The notes beneath the pieces were generated by a model. It did no database searches and was not told the origin of the DNA. It saw only the letters and a list, made by a program, of their open reading frames with translations. From contig NC_046676.1 of the NCBI RefSeq assembly GCF_003369915.1, forward strand, positions 16,164,001 through 16,228,000: a stretch of DNA of 64,000 nucleotides, given 5' to 3'. Numbering within the stretch: position 1 is the first letter of the stretch; the number at the start of each line of letters is the position of its first letter. The position numbers and the translations under genes are program-made. Origin of the DNA: Drosophila miranda (lineage: Eukaryota > Arthropoda > Insecta > Diptera > Drosophilidae). This document shows, piece by piece, positions 35,801-50,559 of this stretch.

Positions 35801-38100
35801 GCGAAATGACAAAACATTTTCATTTTCATACAAATTGCGGAATTTCGTAGCAGCTTTTTCCCCCCCAACCCGCCCTTCCCCACCCAACCATTCGCCGTAT
35901 TTCCACTCCTCCACTCCATTCGGATTCGCATTGTCTCGCTTTTGGTGGGGGCGTCGATAATGCTGTTTATAGATTTGCGGCCGCTACCAATATGCAACGG
36001 AAATTGCCAGCGCAGCGCCACACGACTTCAATATCCAGAACCCCTCTGGTTCTGGGCTCGGGGCCTCGAGCACGCTCAAGAACTCTGAAGCTGATGTTTT
36101 TTTATGGCCCACTGGGGGAAGGACGTGGGCTGGGGCGTGTGCCGGCCTGGCTGCGGGGGAGGATTAGCTGAACGATGTTCTTCGCTCGTCGTCCTTGTCA
36201 ATGCATTTCGTCTTTTGATAATATCAAAAACTCATTTGCCTCGGCCACATTGAGGAGCTACGAGTACTCCCCCACCCCGCCCTTGCCACCAGAACTCCAG
36301 ATGATTTATTATACTATATATGTAGGTCCCGTGCAGCCCTCCCTGCCGCTGCATGCGTCATCAATTTTTAGAGATAGATTTGCATGGCCATCGTCAGCGA
36401 CAAGGGCCATTAGGCGGAGAGTGTGTGGAGAGCTGTTGCAGCGGCAACCGCAAACATTTAATAAAAATTACATCTGACCATAGATTTAAGTAATTTTCTC
36501 TATGCCCGTTTCTATGTATTTCCTAAACAATTCAACAATTGTGCGCAAAATATTAATTAAAAGCCACTCGCCAGTGAATGTATCTCATGGATACAACCAC
36601 TACGAGTACATGAACGCGCTTAACATAAATTAAAATGCATCGCCCCCATCTTTCCCGACCCCATCAAGGGCACCGCACTCAGCGTACATACTCGTATGGT
36701 AAAAAAAAGCGGAAATGAAACAATTGAATAGAATAGTTCTGTTGCTCTCTTTGCTTTGCTTGTGGTGGTGGCTGATGTTGCGCTCCAAATAGAACAATGC
36801 GATGAGAAATGTGCGGCCACATGGAAAATTAATTGTGATACATTAAAAGTGCAATTGCAGAATAATTCCGATGCTGAACAACAAAGCAATACAATTTATA
36901 CAAATTGCAGTGAGGAGTAATGAAAACAACTATTCCGCTTAACATATGTTCTGGTATTACGCAGGGGGTTAAAGACCCCGGCCACCCACTTATCTGCATG
37001 TGTGAATCATTCTGGTTAAATATTACTCATACGCCGAGTGGCCACCAATGCTGGATTGAGTGCTTCCTTGCCCTAATAGCACCGTTAGAAACGTGGTATG
37101 ATTCAGATAGCTTTAGCCTGTTGTTGCTAAGATTACCTAGAACCATTTGGGGGACTCACTATCGAATTTTCGGTGAATTTGCACTTTTACTTTCGCTCGA
37201 TCAACGATTTTTCACGGGGTAAAACTTAGGGTCTTACACATATGCCATTTATAACGCGATCCAATAACATTCTCTTCCATATGAGATGTGACCTTGCCTT
37301 GACGCCTTACCATCTTAAAACCCTTTAGAAAGATATTTTATAGCCAACTTAAATGGCCCATAAGTAGACCCAATCCACGTAGCACAAAAAAACGTAATAG
37401 TTCTCATAGCTTCAGCGTTTTTTTTTATCAAAAACTAATTGATTTATTTGCTTATTGTTAAAACAATGCTAATAGAATATTTGGTTTACAAAATAATACT
37501 ATGTGTTCAATGTCGGCTGCCGGTTTTGTTAGCCCCCGCATGTACAACAGATTTCCAATACAGCGCACAGAAATCAACAAGAGATCGCTCGCTTACAACT
37601 ATCCGGAGATATATGTGTACTAAGTGTAGGGTCGAAGAGTGGCCCATGAGTGCGAGATCCGAGATTGAGTGAAGATGATATAGCAGATAGATAGTTGATA
37701 GACTAAGTGAAAGCCGGGGCCCGGCCTTCTTACTGCGGCTGACTAGAACTAGTTCCTATACGACTATGTATATAATAGTATAATGCGTTATTCGTACTGA
37801 TCGGTAAGCGTTTCGAAAGTGCAGCCGCGTGCTCCTGGCAAAGCGATTGCGTCTTTGGCTTTGTGCGGTTTACATTCATAGTTTTGGCTACAAAAATACT
37901 CTTCACATACTCATCAGACACATACATACACAAACATACGTGCTGAAGGACCCAAAAATGGGACCGGCTCCAGGCATTCGCTTCTGGTCTGCGCCTGGGT
38001 ATGAGTGCACATATATTTATGTATGTATGTATGTTTATAGTATGTATATGTATAAATATAATTTGGTTAATCTCATTATAAAGCCACTTTGGGGCGCAGT
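29855..38100. other. Long non-coding interval
   Basis: About 8.2 kb without a supported gene. It contains a GAGA-rich stretch near 32720-32800, a short element with inverted ends at 32839-33007, a TATAAAAAG box near 33005 with a TCAGTG 32 bp later, a CT-dinucleotide tract at 31710-31727, and poly(T) near 32947-32961. Some of this could be the promoter of a non-coding transcript. Confidence 0.4.
32839..33007. mobile_element. Small element with imperfect inverted ends
   Basis: ATACCCTTGCAGA at 32839-32851 faces TCTGTAAGGGTAT at 32995-33007 (12 of 13 positions complementary). The TATACCCTTGCAGAGGGTAT-like end is typical of fly Helentron/DINE-1 and other non-autonomous elements, so this is a candidate 169-bp mobile-element remnant. 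There is no coding sequence. Confidence 0.45.
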
Positions 38101-38123
38101 TGCAGCATCTAGCCGGGTCGAGT

Positions 38124-40188
38124 TCACCATCGGTTCGTATAGAACTGATTGATGCCCAGCACATGCTTCTCCTCATGGTACTTTTGCAGGATATGTGTGA
38201 TGATCGAGGTGGTGTCGTTATCGCCACGCCACACGCGTATTGCATGCTCGTTCTCCAGAATGGCCAGAAATGCTGTCAACAGAGCACAACATAAGGATTA
38301 GTTAGCTCTCCTGGTAGCAATAGGAATTATTGTATCTACTCTACCTAAAAATGTCTTGGGGTTGCTGAGCGTCATTTGGACCTGCGGCATTTCGAGAATA
38401 ACTTTTAGGATGGGAGAATCGGGGGCCAGACCCTCGCGCAGCTCAATCACACTGCCGGTACGATTGTCGCAGAGCCACTCGCAGGCGGAGGCCTTGTTGT
38501 TGCCGGTTCTCTTTAGCGCCGACACCACGGCCGCCTCCTCGAAGCCCATTTCGGTGAGAGATTCAACTATCTCATCGCTGGGTGGCGAGTCACGGTGACT
38601 GTAGATGCGCACGATCTCCATGAGCGCAGCGGTGTTCTCGATGGTTTCCTGCGGTAATTGCAAGGCGATTAGTTAATTTGGGGACCGTGAGCGACAACTG
38701 AGTCGTGGTTGATTGTTACGTTATTCGTGACAATAGCCGAGGGCGATATAGAGGACATGCTCTGCTGCATATTGATGTTCGGTTCCTGCAGGGTATCCTC
38801 GTTCTGGTTCTGTATCAGCCACTCGAGGGTGCTGGAGTAAATGCCGCTGTTGGCCTTCAGGGCGAACGCGGCCATATCCCTCTTGAATCCCATATCCACG
38901 AGGCACTGCAGTGTATCCGACTGGTGGTTGCGTCGGTTGATCAGACGCTGCTTCAGCATGGCTATCAGGCGAGGGGCATACGGCCCAGCCCCTAAGACGG
39001 CAGCCGAGGCCTGGGCCAAGGAGATCAGTACCTTGCGTACATCGTATTGAATCTGGAATAAAAATGTTTGTCACTAGTCCGGGCACCCCCTACGCCTCTT
39101 CAAACACTCACGTTCGACTGCTGAAAAATCTCGTTGATGTCGATTGTTGGCAGCGAGCAGGCGTTGGTGGGCACATAACGCGTAGCGCTCTCCAGCAGTT
39201 GCTCGTTGGGCCCAGGCACCTCCCGGATACGAGACACCGTCTGTGCGAGCGTACTGCGCCTGGCCGAGAGTATAAAGGTCTCGTTTTGGCGCACCTGGAG
39301 CTGGGCCAACGTCTCGGCCTCGTTCAGTTCCGCGCCATAGTACTCGGCCCGATAGAGGCGGTAGCGCGGATTCAGGTGGCGCACATCGGGGGCAAACAGC
39401 TGGATGGACTCGGGATCGTCGCTCAGCTCCAGGATGACCTCGCTCTTCAGATCGTTAAGGCGCTTGTTTACGTTCGTCTTGAAGACGAGGATCCGCGAAC
39501 TGGGACATATGACGCGCACCGTGATGGAAGCGGTCGCCTTAAGAGAGTCCTCCCCCTCTACTCCCGTCGAGCCTTCCGGGTCGACGCGGCCGGACTGGCA
39601 TGTCTTTCTGCAAGAGACGTAACGATTAGTGGCTGGAGATGATCGAAAGGTATGAGAGGCCCACCTGAGGAACAAACTGCGCAGTTTTTGCATAGTTTGT
39701 TTTTAGAACGATGAGTGGAAATCCAACCGAGAATTTCGAAAATATATAAAAGATTAAACAGTATTGGAAGCCACTCGTTAGACATTTAATCGCCTGCCAA
39801 CTTACACATTTTCATGCTGCTGGTATGGAGTGGGTGTGTCTAGTGGGTCTCCTCCACTAGCACTGGACATTCCAGGGCCATTGTGGGTGGCTTGCATATG
39901 CAGTTGCAGCTCCAGGTGCATGCGACGCCTCCGGGCCGGCGAGGGCGTGCGCATGACACAGCTGCCGCCACCCACAACGGGTCTGCCGCCCACGAAAACG
40001 TCTGTCTGGGTCTCTGTCTCCGTGGTGGGCACATTTAGCGAGGCGGAGCTGAGACTCTCGGCATCGCTGGCACTGCTGGCGGTGTGAAGGCGACTGCTCC
40101 CGGGACTGTGTGGAGTGGCTGACCGATTACTCCGCGAGAGCCACTTCGCGCGCTTTTCGTTGAATTTTTCGCGCATCCAGGGAATCAT
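38124..40188 (-). CDS. UBAC1: UBAC1/KPC2 homologue (UBA-domain ubiquitin-pathway adaptor)
   Basis: Common exons on the minus strand: 39112-39607, 38720-39052, 38345-38648 and 38124-38272, all with GT-AG borders. Two first exons end in the same phase and can each join 39607: a short one at 39665-39693 (MQKLRSLFL, 436-residue protein) and a long one at 39806-40188 (127 codons of Ser/Thr-rich sequence, 554 residues). In short-form numbering, a ubiquitin-like region spans about 35-120, UBA1 about 221-258 (LVDMGF ... LEWLIQ), UBA2 about 310-349 (LTEMGF ... CEWLCDN), and an STI1-like C-terminal segment PDSPILKVILEMPQVQMTLS precedes NPKTFLAFLAILEN. This order is that of human UBAC1 (405 residues), the KPC2 subunit that with RNF123/KPC1 forms a ubiquitin ligase and delivers substrates to the proteasome. 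An E-box-like CAGCTGTTT lies near 40300 upstream of the long exon. Confidence 0.88.
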
Positions 40189-40299
40189 GTTGTGACGGCC
40201 ATTAAGTCCTTTCCTTGCGCTTTACATTTTGCATCAGTTTTCGGTGGAGTTTCAACATTTTCCAGAAATAAAATAAACAGAATCGATGCGAAATTGCCC

Positions 40300-40308
40300 C
40301 AGCTGTTT
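40300..40308 (-). promoter_or_regulatory. E-box-like core promoter motif upstream of long UBAC1 exon
   Basis: AAACAGCTG read on the minus strand, about 110 bp before the ATG at 40188, close to the fly core-promoter motif AWCAGCTGWT. A single site, so weak evidence. Confidence 0.3.
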
Positions 40309-40855
40309 CCGGCGTTGCCAGAGCGTCGCATTGAGGTGGTTGGCAGCGCGAAGCATCCTATCGCATCATATCACACAAAATACCGATATTTTCTGCAAAT
40401 ACCCTGCGGAAAAGTATACTATAGAATTGAGGAAATGTTTATTATCCTAGTCTCTGTTTTAAACAACAAACACAAACAATTTCGGCTTAAAAATTTCAAT
40501 TTATTGTCTTCTTATAGAGACTAAGAATGAGGATCAGGATCGAGATATTGATACAGGACTAACTAATCAAATGCATTAATAGGTTAAAAAACATTTCAAT
40601 CTAAAAAAAGAAAAAAAATTTTCAAAGCAGTTTGGAAAACCGAATTGTAATGTTAATTAGGAAGGAAATAGGGTACACAAATGTTCATGGTCGTAGCTGA
40701 TGCTGGGTTACCAGCAGCACTTACGTTTCGTTCACATCTTGTGCAATTCCCATTTAGCTAGTAAATCTAATATTAAAATCGAGGAATATGACTTTCAATC
40801 CTTGAAGGAGAACGCTTAACCCATTTTAGACCACCATATTTTGTTCCAGTCCCAC

Positions 40856-40956
40856 CTGAACGATAGGTGGCCAGGGCTGAGGGCGACGCGCCATCTAGCG
40901 GAAGTCCAGGGAGGCTCGATGGTGTATGAGGACATCGGGGGGAGCTGGAGCCGTTA
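40856..40956 (-). CDS. Candidate internal exon of an unrecognised minus-strand gene
   Basis: A 101-nt block between a good acceptor (TTATATCCCCAG) and donor (TTCAG/GTGGGA). Only one frame is open, phase 2 in and phase 1 out, encoding 33 residues rich in Ser and Pro (NGSSSPRCPHTPSSLPGLPL ...). Its composition resembles real low-complexity coding exons. A terminal exon could follow at 40600 (acceptor TTTTTTTAG, immediate in-frame TGA at 40598-40596), with a minus-strand AATAAA near 40497-40505. If the donor is not used, the frame runs on to a TAA about 75 nt later. I could not link it in phase to the upstream frame at 41178-41453. Confidence 0.35.
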
Positions 40957-41177
40957 CTGGGGATATAAGGAAGAGAATAGGATTAGTTATATGTATTAGT
41001 AAGGGAAAAAGGGATAAATAGGAGTGGAAATATTAGAAAACGTGGATTGGATTATGGAAATCGTGGAGCGTGGACGGAGTAACGTCGAAATTTGAAATTG
41101 TGTGCTTAAAACAGAAAGTTTGAAGTGAGTACAGAAAAAGCGGGCGATAAAATAGGTTGTAATGCAGAAAATTTTAC

Positions 41178-41453
41178 TAACAGCCGGCAAGGAATATAGC
41201 CACCAGAACCGGTCCAGAAGGTTTCCTGGAGAGGAACACTGGAGTTCGAGAAAGTCGACTGCAGAGAAGAAGACTGTCCAACGTGAACCTGAGTGAGTTC
41301 GTTCCAGTTGCGCGTGTGTGATCCAAGTAGCGCGGGACGTGTGAAGGGGGAGGGTGAAAGAGGACGATTTAGCTGCCAGGGCGATTCTAGCCACACCGCA
41401 CGATCGTTGCATCGCCTTCCAGTGCGTGCCACACGTTTGGTCTCATTCACCAA
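41178..41453 (-). CDS. Possible 5' exon of the same unrecognised gene
   Basis: An open frame of about 92 codons ending at a possible donor (CTGTTA/GTAAAA, phase 0), without an ATG at its start. The translation (SPWQLNRPLSPSPFTRPALL ... NWNELTQVHVGQSSSLQS) is Ser/Pro-rich and looks more protein-like than random DNA. The phase does not match the candidate exon at 40856-40956, so an exon may be missing or this may be leader sequence. Confidence 0.22.
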
Positions 41454-41479
41454 GTAACAACCCCGAAACCCTATTCACA

Positions 41480-42960
41480 CACACACACACGCGCACACGT
41501 ATACACGGACCTATATAAATTTAGGGCTGACCGGCCACGGCCAGCGATCGCCCGCGTCGTTTGAACTTAAAGAAAAAAACATAATCCGCACTCCAAACAC
41601 CGTTCCACATTAAATGTTATTTTGTTCCGTGTGTTGTCCTTTATTTAGTAATTAGTATTAGCTTAAACCGTTTAACGTAAAATCTTGGCCATTGAAAAAA
41701 AATATGTAAAAACACCAACACCTTTCACGAACCTAAATCTGCGATTAGCTGTTCAGTTCCAGAAGATTAACCCTTAGTGGGTGACGCGGGGGTCCCATCA
41801 GTCCACCGTATTTGGTCGAGCGATTTGTGAAAAAATATTGTTTATTGTTTATGTCCCGGGGACCCTTAACAAGAGCTCTTGGTAGGTTAAGTCTCCGTAG
41901 GAGCCCGAGTTAAATTAACTCCCGTAAAACTGGATCCACTCATCTACACGTATTCCATTACGTATGGGTGAGGGTATCCCTGTTGGTTGAACGAAATTTC
42001 AGCAGTTATTTCCTTGTTTGCCTTTGTGTCGAACGTTTTGGTGTTTCTTAGTGGTTAGTGATAATTTTGAGTATAGCTATTTATTAATGAGAAAGATGAA
42101 ATTGTCAATTTACGATTATTAAAGCTTGGATATATATTTAAGCATGATGCATTAAATTTAAAATAGAGGGAGGACGCGTGGCGTAAGCCATGGATTAGGC
42201 CAGCCGTTACCGTTCCAGCAGAGGGTGGCCAAAATGAACGTTGTGTTTGGTCACAGGTAGGGCGGGCGCGCGAAGTAATAACACCCAAGCTTCACCCACT
42301 TGATAGCCGTCTGTCTATGATTTTCTTTGTTGTTGTTAGGTTGTTGTTAGTTTTGATGTCCCGAGAAGTAGTATGTCTCCTTTTTTGTCTATATTTGGCG
42401 GGCATGGGGAACTACCCAGCCCTGGGGTCGACAGCTAGCCGGCACTGCCCTCTGGGAAACAAGCCAAGTGTAACAATTTTAATATGGTTATATTTAATTT
42501 ATTATTTATTTAATACTTTTAGCGCAGTTCAGGAGAAAGATATCGTGTTTTTTTTAAGCTCAAAGGCATAGATCTACAATACGAATTTACAGTCAGTACT
42601 ATTTGCCGCCATTTTCCTCAAGTTTTTGAACTTTTTAAATAAGTGGGCTTAGTTCGTTTTTGTCATCGGTATATTTCGGTATATTGTGGGTACTTCAGCA
42701 CCCTCTACTAATTTAATGCATTTCGATTAATTCTAGAGCAGGTCAGTTGAATGATATCGTGGTCTCTATCGTTTAATAAAGATGAACGCTTGGATGGAGC
42801 CACAAGAAGTAATATTATTATCATGATTGCTATTATTTTCCGCGGCTTAACTCAAGTTGTTCACCTGTTTAAGTAAAGGCGGCTTAAGTGGGCTAAGTTT
42901 GGTATATTTACGGTATATTTTAAAAATGAGACGGTATATTTCTGAGGGTCGGAAGGGATA
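41480..42960. other. Non-coding interval before the hrg promoter
   Basis: No supported gene. A (CA)n tract is at about 41477-41492, a TATATAAAT box at about 41512-41520, and five copies of a GGTATATTT motif at 42667-42941. The block 41760-42480 is rich in unusual short palindromes (for example GAGTTAAATTAACTC) and may be old mobile-element DNA, but I do not recognise it. Confidence 0.4.
42667..42941. promoter_or_regulatory. Five copies of the fly core-promoter motif GGTATATTT
   Basis: (C/T)GGTATATT(T/G) at 42667-42676, 42677-42686, 42900-42909, 42911-42920 and 42932-42941, all in the same orientation. This is close to Ohler motif 6 (KTYRGTATWTTT), a core-promoter element of broadly expressed Drosophila genes. 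They lead into the motif-1 site at 42970. Confidence 0.6.
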
Positions 42961-42969
42961 CTTCATCCG

Positions 42970-42980
42970 CGGTCACACTG
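42970..42980 (+). promoter_or_regulatory. Motif 1 (M1BP) core promoter of hrg
   Basis: CGGTCACACTG matches Ohler motif 1 (YGGTCACACTR), typical of TATA-less housekeeping promoters in Drosophila. It is the best candidate start region for hrg; 1.27 kb of leader, perhaps with an intron, would separate it from the ATG at 44255. Confidence 0.7.
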
Positions 42981-42984
42981 CATT

Positions 42985-46537
<3,553 letters not shown>

Positions 46538-48108
46538 CAACAGCCAACGCTACATCCACCGCCGGCGCAACAGCAGCCACCGCCACCGCCACCGCCGCCA
46601 CCGCTGCCACCATCAAGTCACCATCATCATCATCAGCATCAGAAGTTTCGGAAGAACAACAACGCGGCTGCAGCGGCAGCCTCCAATAGTATTTTCAATC
46701 AGCGCTCGATCCTGCATGCGGCTTCGAGTCTATCGGCGGCTCTTAGCATAACCGGACACAAGCGCAAACAGCAGACAGCGACAAAAACCATACATTCGGC
46801 AAACCCGATCAGCAGTACCCACACCCACATCATCCACAGCAACAACATCAATGGTTTTGGAGGCAGCGGCGGTGGCGGTGGCGGTGGCGTCAGCAACACC
46901 AACAACAAGATCTGCTATTACATTGACGACGATGATGATGATGATGATGACAGCCACCATCATCAGCTACTACCGACGCAACCACACCAACAACCACAAA
47001 CGCAGGCACTGGCCAGAGCCATTCCCACAGTATCAGCAGGAGCAACAGCAACTCCCACGCCAGTATCTGTAGCAGCCCCATCCGCTGCATCGGCCACGAC
47101 AATTTCTTGTAAGTTGTTACCATGTATTAATCATTCGCTCGCCTTCTCCTCGCATATGTGCTACTTATTCCGACTTACCTTGACACGAGACTGGTTTATG
47201 CTCTAATTTGACTATTTACTATATTTAACTTAAACAGTATTTCACTCAGCTCACCTCCTCCGGCTCTACGAGTGAGGGAAAAGGATTTAAGCAATCAATC
47301 AGTTTCTTAGTTATACAAAAATTACAAACACATTATCCAGAGACAATGCTCTAGAAATGATTAAACTCATACTTTTAAAAAAAGTAATTAAACGATAAAA
47401 CAAAAGAAAAAACTACACTTTTTTGGTATTTTTATTTTCGAAATTATTTTATATTTTTTCCGTCAATGAATCCAGTCGTTGGTTTTGTTTATTTGTTTCT
47501 AGAATCATCATCTTTATAAGATCTGTATGCAATATAGTTAAAGCTGCGTAAAGTAAATAAACGATTGGAAGACCTTTTAAGAGACATTCCATTCATTGAG
47601 CGAAATTTTGTTTGGCTTAAATTTGGATACAATTTCAGAGATTCACATGTTCCACTCAAGTTGAAGGGTTAAGTGATATACCTGTGAATTTCAGAATACC
47701 AAGCACACTTTATGTAAAAAGGGTCTGCTGTTTGGTGATAAACAAAACGATATGCTAAACTGTAATGAAGAGTTCTTAGACAACAGATTTATTTAACTAA
47801 TATAATGAATGTCTCTAATGTATCTTTGCAGTGTAAAAAGCTATAACACATACCATTTAAGGATTAGTTATCATAGTTATTCTCCCCCATTGATTTTCTT
47901 GGCATTGTTGCCCAACCCAAGTGGAATCCCAACATATATTTTACACAAAGCGGTGAGTGGAGGGGAGTTCTTACAATTCTGAAATTCAAAATGCTAATGC
48001 CCGTCTGTTTTGCCCGCAGGTTTCGATCACACTACACTTCAGAGTTATGTTGAACATTATTCATTCAACGAACTGACGCTAACGTTCCGTTCCGATACCC
48101 AATTGTAA
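46538..48108 (+). CDS. hrg: In-frame C-terminal extension of hrg beyond the TGA (candidate readthrough)
   Basis: After TGA-CAA at 46535-46540 the hrg frame stays open for 222 codons, to TAA at 47204. It reads QQPTLHPPPAQQQ, a Pro run, SSHHHHHQHQKFRKNNN, an Ala run, NSIFNQRSILHAASSLSAAL, a Gly run, a nine-Asp run and HHHQLL, then Ala/Thr-rich sequence. A consensus donor (CTT/GTAAGT) at 47109 ends an exon in phase 1; the acceptor at 48017-48019 (TTGCCCGCAG) opens an exon 48020-48108 which in that phase reads CFDHTTLQSYVEHYSFNELT and on to TAA at 48106. The long open frame, biased composition and in-phase splice pair together argue for translation. UGA followed by C is the leakiest stop context, and readthrough is common in Drosophila. 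Splicing around the TGA is the alternative; I found no plausible donor/acceptor pair for it. hrg polyA signal at 48536-48541. Confidence 0.6.
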
Positions 48109-48535
48109 AATGAACACAATGCATATAGAAATCAACAGATTACTTGCGACATCATCATCCGATTTCAGCCACTTTTTAGCGACAGAGAACGATTTCGCTA
48201 GCATGTCCAAATAATAATATGTTGTACATCTATCTTTTTTACTTCCCCACAGCTGGTTTGAGGAGTGCGTAGAGGTGGAGAGGGAGTCAGCGCCGTGGAC
48301 GGACAACCAGAAGCAGGACAGCTGCAGCAAGAACTATGAAACAATTGAAAAGATTTCTTTATAATTTTCCATCTTCTAGTTTTCAACATTTGTTTTCTTC
48401 TCCTTCTAGTTGTACAACGCTGAAAATTTGAAACAATTATGTTCGTTTTTCTAAGAAAAAGATATCTGAAAAAAGGTAATAACAAGCAAACAAAGAATTG
48501 CAAAATGAAATGAAGATATTGATTTAATTTTACCA

Positions 48536-48541
48536 AATAAA
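48536..48541 (+). terminator. Polyadenylation signal of hrg
   Basis: AATAAA, the first strong one after the extension exon, facing the minus-strand signals at 48596-48613 of the convergent gene. Confidence 0.55.
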
Positions 48542-48595
48542 CCAGAAAAAAAATATACAGCGAAAGCTAACAAAAAAACCAAACCAAATAACCGT

Positions 48596-48613
48596 TTTAT
48601 TTCACATTTTATT
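48596..48613 (-). terminator. Polyadenylation signals of the secreted-protein gene
   Basis: Two AATAAA on the minus strand (48596-48601 and about 48608-48613), 25-40 nt past the stop at 48638. The short 3' end nearly abuts that of hrg. Confidence 0.55.
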
Positions 48614-48637
48614 TGTAATCGTAATGGTTCATGGAGA

Positions 48638-49652
48638 TTAGGATATGGCTATCTGCTGTAATGAATACTTGGGTAGCACGGATTCCATTCTCTGATTGCG
48701 TAGTATCTGGCACATGAGGTAATCGAGCAATTCTTTGTACAAATCGGTGTGGCACAACTCGGAAAATCCTGTATTATACGCTGTCCTCCGCAAGCCCATT
48801 TGGAAGGGTCGAAACTTAAACTTCGTTTTGGAGAGGTGGCGCATTAGCCAGTCATTGACCTTGTCCACTTTGTAAATGGTGCTCTTGTTGGCACAGATTT
48901 GCTCCAATTTCTTTTTGCGCGGAAAGTATTCTATGATTGGATTGGAGTCGACGACCACCCGTGGCAGAGTGTGAGCGGCCCTTGCGGCGAAGCGAGTATC
49001 TAAAAACATGACCCCAAAGGTGGCGGCCCATGGATCGAACACCCACTGACCGTACTGATTCTTTTTAACCATTGGAATTTTCACGGTTAGCTCCTTGCCG
49101 CCAGGTCTATGTGCGCGAAAGGCGTCTCCGCCGCCTCCACCGCCTCCACCGTCTCCCCCGCCTCCTCCAGCGCCTGCTCTCACGCTTACAGGCCCTTCAA
49201 AAAGTCTCAAATCATTCATCGTCGGTGCACTAGAATTCATTGCTAGCTTGATGGTGCTGTTCACTGTGATGGTTGTGTGGCGTGTGGTGGGTGTATTGGT
49301 TGTGTTCCCCGTGACGCCACCGCCGAGCAAGCCGGCCTCGATCATCTTTTGTATCTTCCTGTGGGGTTTCTGATTCATCCATATGCCCCAGACCTTATCA
49401 TTGCTAACCAGGCTCAGGTTCCCCCGTCCGCGGTCCGTGCTGGTTTCAATCTTACCCTCCGCCACTGGTGTGGATGCGAAATTCCCACGATTCGGCTTGG
49501 ATATGGACAGAGGCATAGCCACGAATTCTTTCACTCTCAGGCACTGTGGTGTTTGGGCTCATAAGTTAAGATCGAACACAAGTTTGGGTCTAACTCACGA
49601 CTACTACTGCCAGAGCGAAAAAGAGCATACTGAGTATTCCGATGTTATGCAT
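48638..49652 (-). CDS. Unrecognised secreted protein with Gly-rich hinge
   Basis: Exon 1 is 49599-49652 (18 codons MHNIGILSMLFFALAVVV, the core of a signal peptide) and exon 2 is 48638-49543, joined in phase 0 over a 55-nt GT-AG intron, for 319 residues. After the signal the chain is basic and Ser/Thr-rich, with a DKVWGIWMNQKPHRKIQKMI segment, N-glycosylation sequons (TGNTTNT, TVNSTI, MNSSA), and then a Gly/Ala/Asp hinge (about 17 Gly in 24 residues). The C-terminal half is compact: KIPMVKKNQYGQWVFDPWAA, ARAAHTLPRVVVDSNP, several Cys and aromatic residues. I do not recognise the family. Secretion is likely; role unknown. It is convergent with hrg. Reproductive-tract or haemolymph proteins have this type of layout, but that is a guess. 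Confidence 0.75.
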
Positions 49653-49659
49653 TTTGTTC

Positions 49660-50550
49660 ACTTATCGGCTTGAGAACGGTCAATCCAATGTAAAAGCCGT
49701 GGTTTTAGAATAATTGAAGTTGTTTTAAATATTGTATTTACGTATTGTTTTCCTAATGTGTTTAGAACAGAATGTGACATAAGACTCGTACAAACTGCGA
49801 GACTGACGTATAGAAAATTCGATATTAGAAGTACATTTACTAAAGTAGCAATGGTATTACAAAACTTTGTAAGAAACTCTTTTCAATTCTTCAATTAATT
49901 TAATAAAAAATTTTTTTCATATTATCTATGTATACAATTTGAATATATACTCCACTAAAAAATTAAATAAACTCATTTGTAATTCGTTAAATCTGATCTT
50001 TTATTCGGTATCTCATTAATCAAAACTGATTGATCAACGCCAAATGGAAGAACCAGGGACAACGTCTTCAAAAAGAGCAATCTTTTGTCTTTTCCACCGG
50101 TGGGAATTTAAGCCACTTAAACATGGCCGGCATCAAGGACATTTCGATTGCATTGAGCCGATGAAAACTGCGTTAAGCCCTTTGTGTGCTGGTACAGTCA
50201 CCACACCAGGTTGCTTGAGGCGGGGAAAGACTTCTGGAAGTACTCGTACTCGTACTCTATGCGGGATTGCGTTGCTGTCATACCTAAGTACCGTGTTCCA
50301 AGTACCACGACACATGCTTCCCGATAACTGCCAAATTAACCAGTCGGAGCGGCGATCCCTTCTTTTGTCTTGTGGGCCTAACCTAATTGCACTTCTGCGA
50401 ATTTGTGCGCGACACAGCTGCGCGTTTTTCCCTGAAGCGGAGCTGTACTCGTATTAATCCGTTTATGGCCACGGATTAAGTTGCAAAATTTTGACGAACG
50501 CCGTCGTCGAAGGTCGCGAGACGGCGGCGAATTCGCGGAAAAGCATCTCA
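49660..50550. other. Intergenic before the mir-309 cluster promoter
   Basis: A/T-rich near 49680-50040, then mixed sequence. No supported gene; probable upstream regulatory DNA of the microRNA cluster. Confidence 0.45.
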
Positions 50551-50559
50551 GTCCTTACA

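Noticed and set aside
41760-42480. Possible retroelement long terminal repeat (TGACGCGGGGGTCC..., GAGTTAAATTAACTC)
   Set aside because: No paired direct repeat, primer-binding site or coding remnant could be shown, so it is noted only as unexplained sequence.
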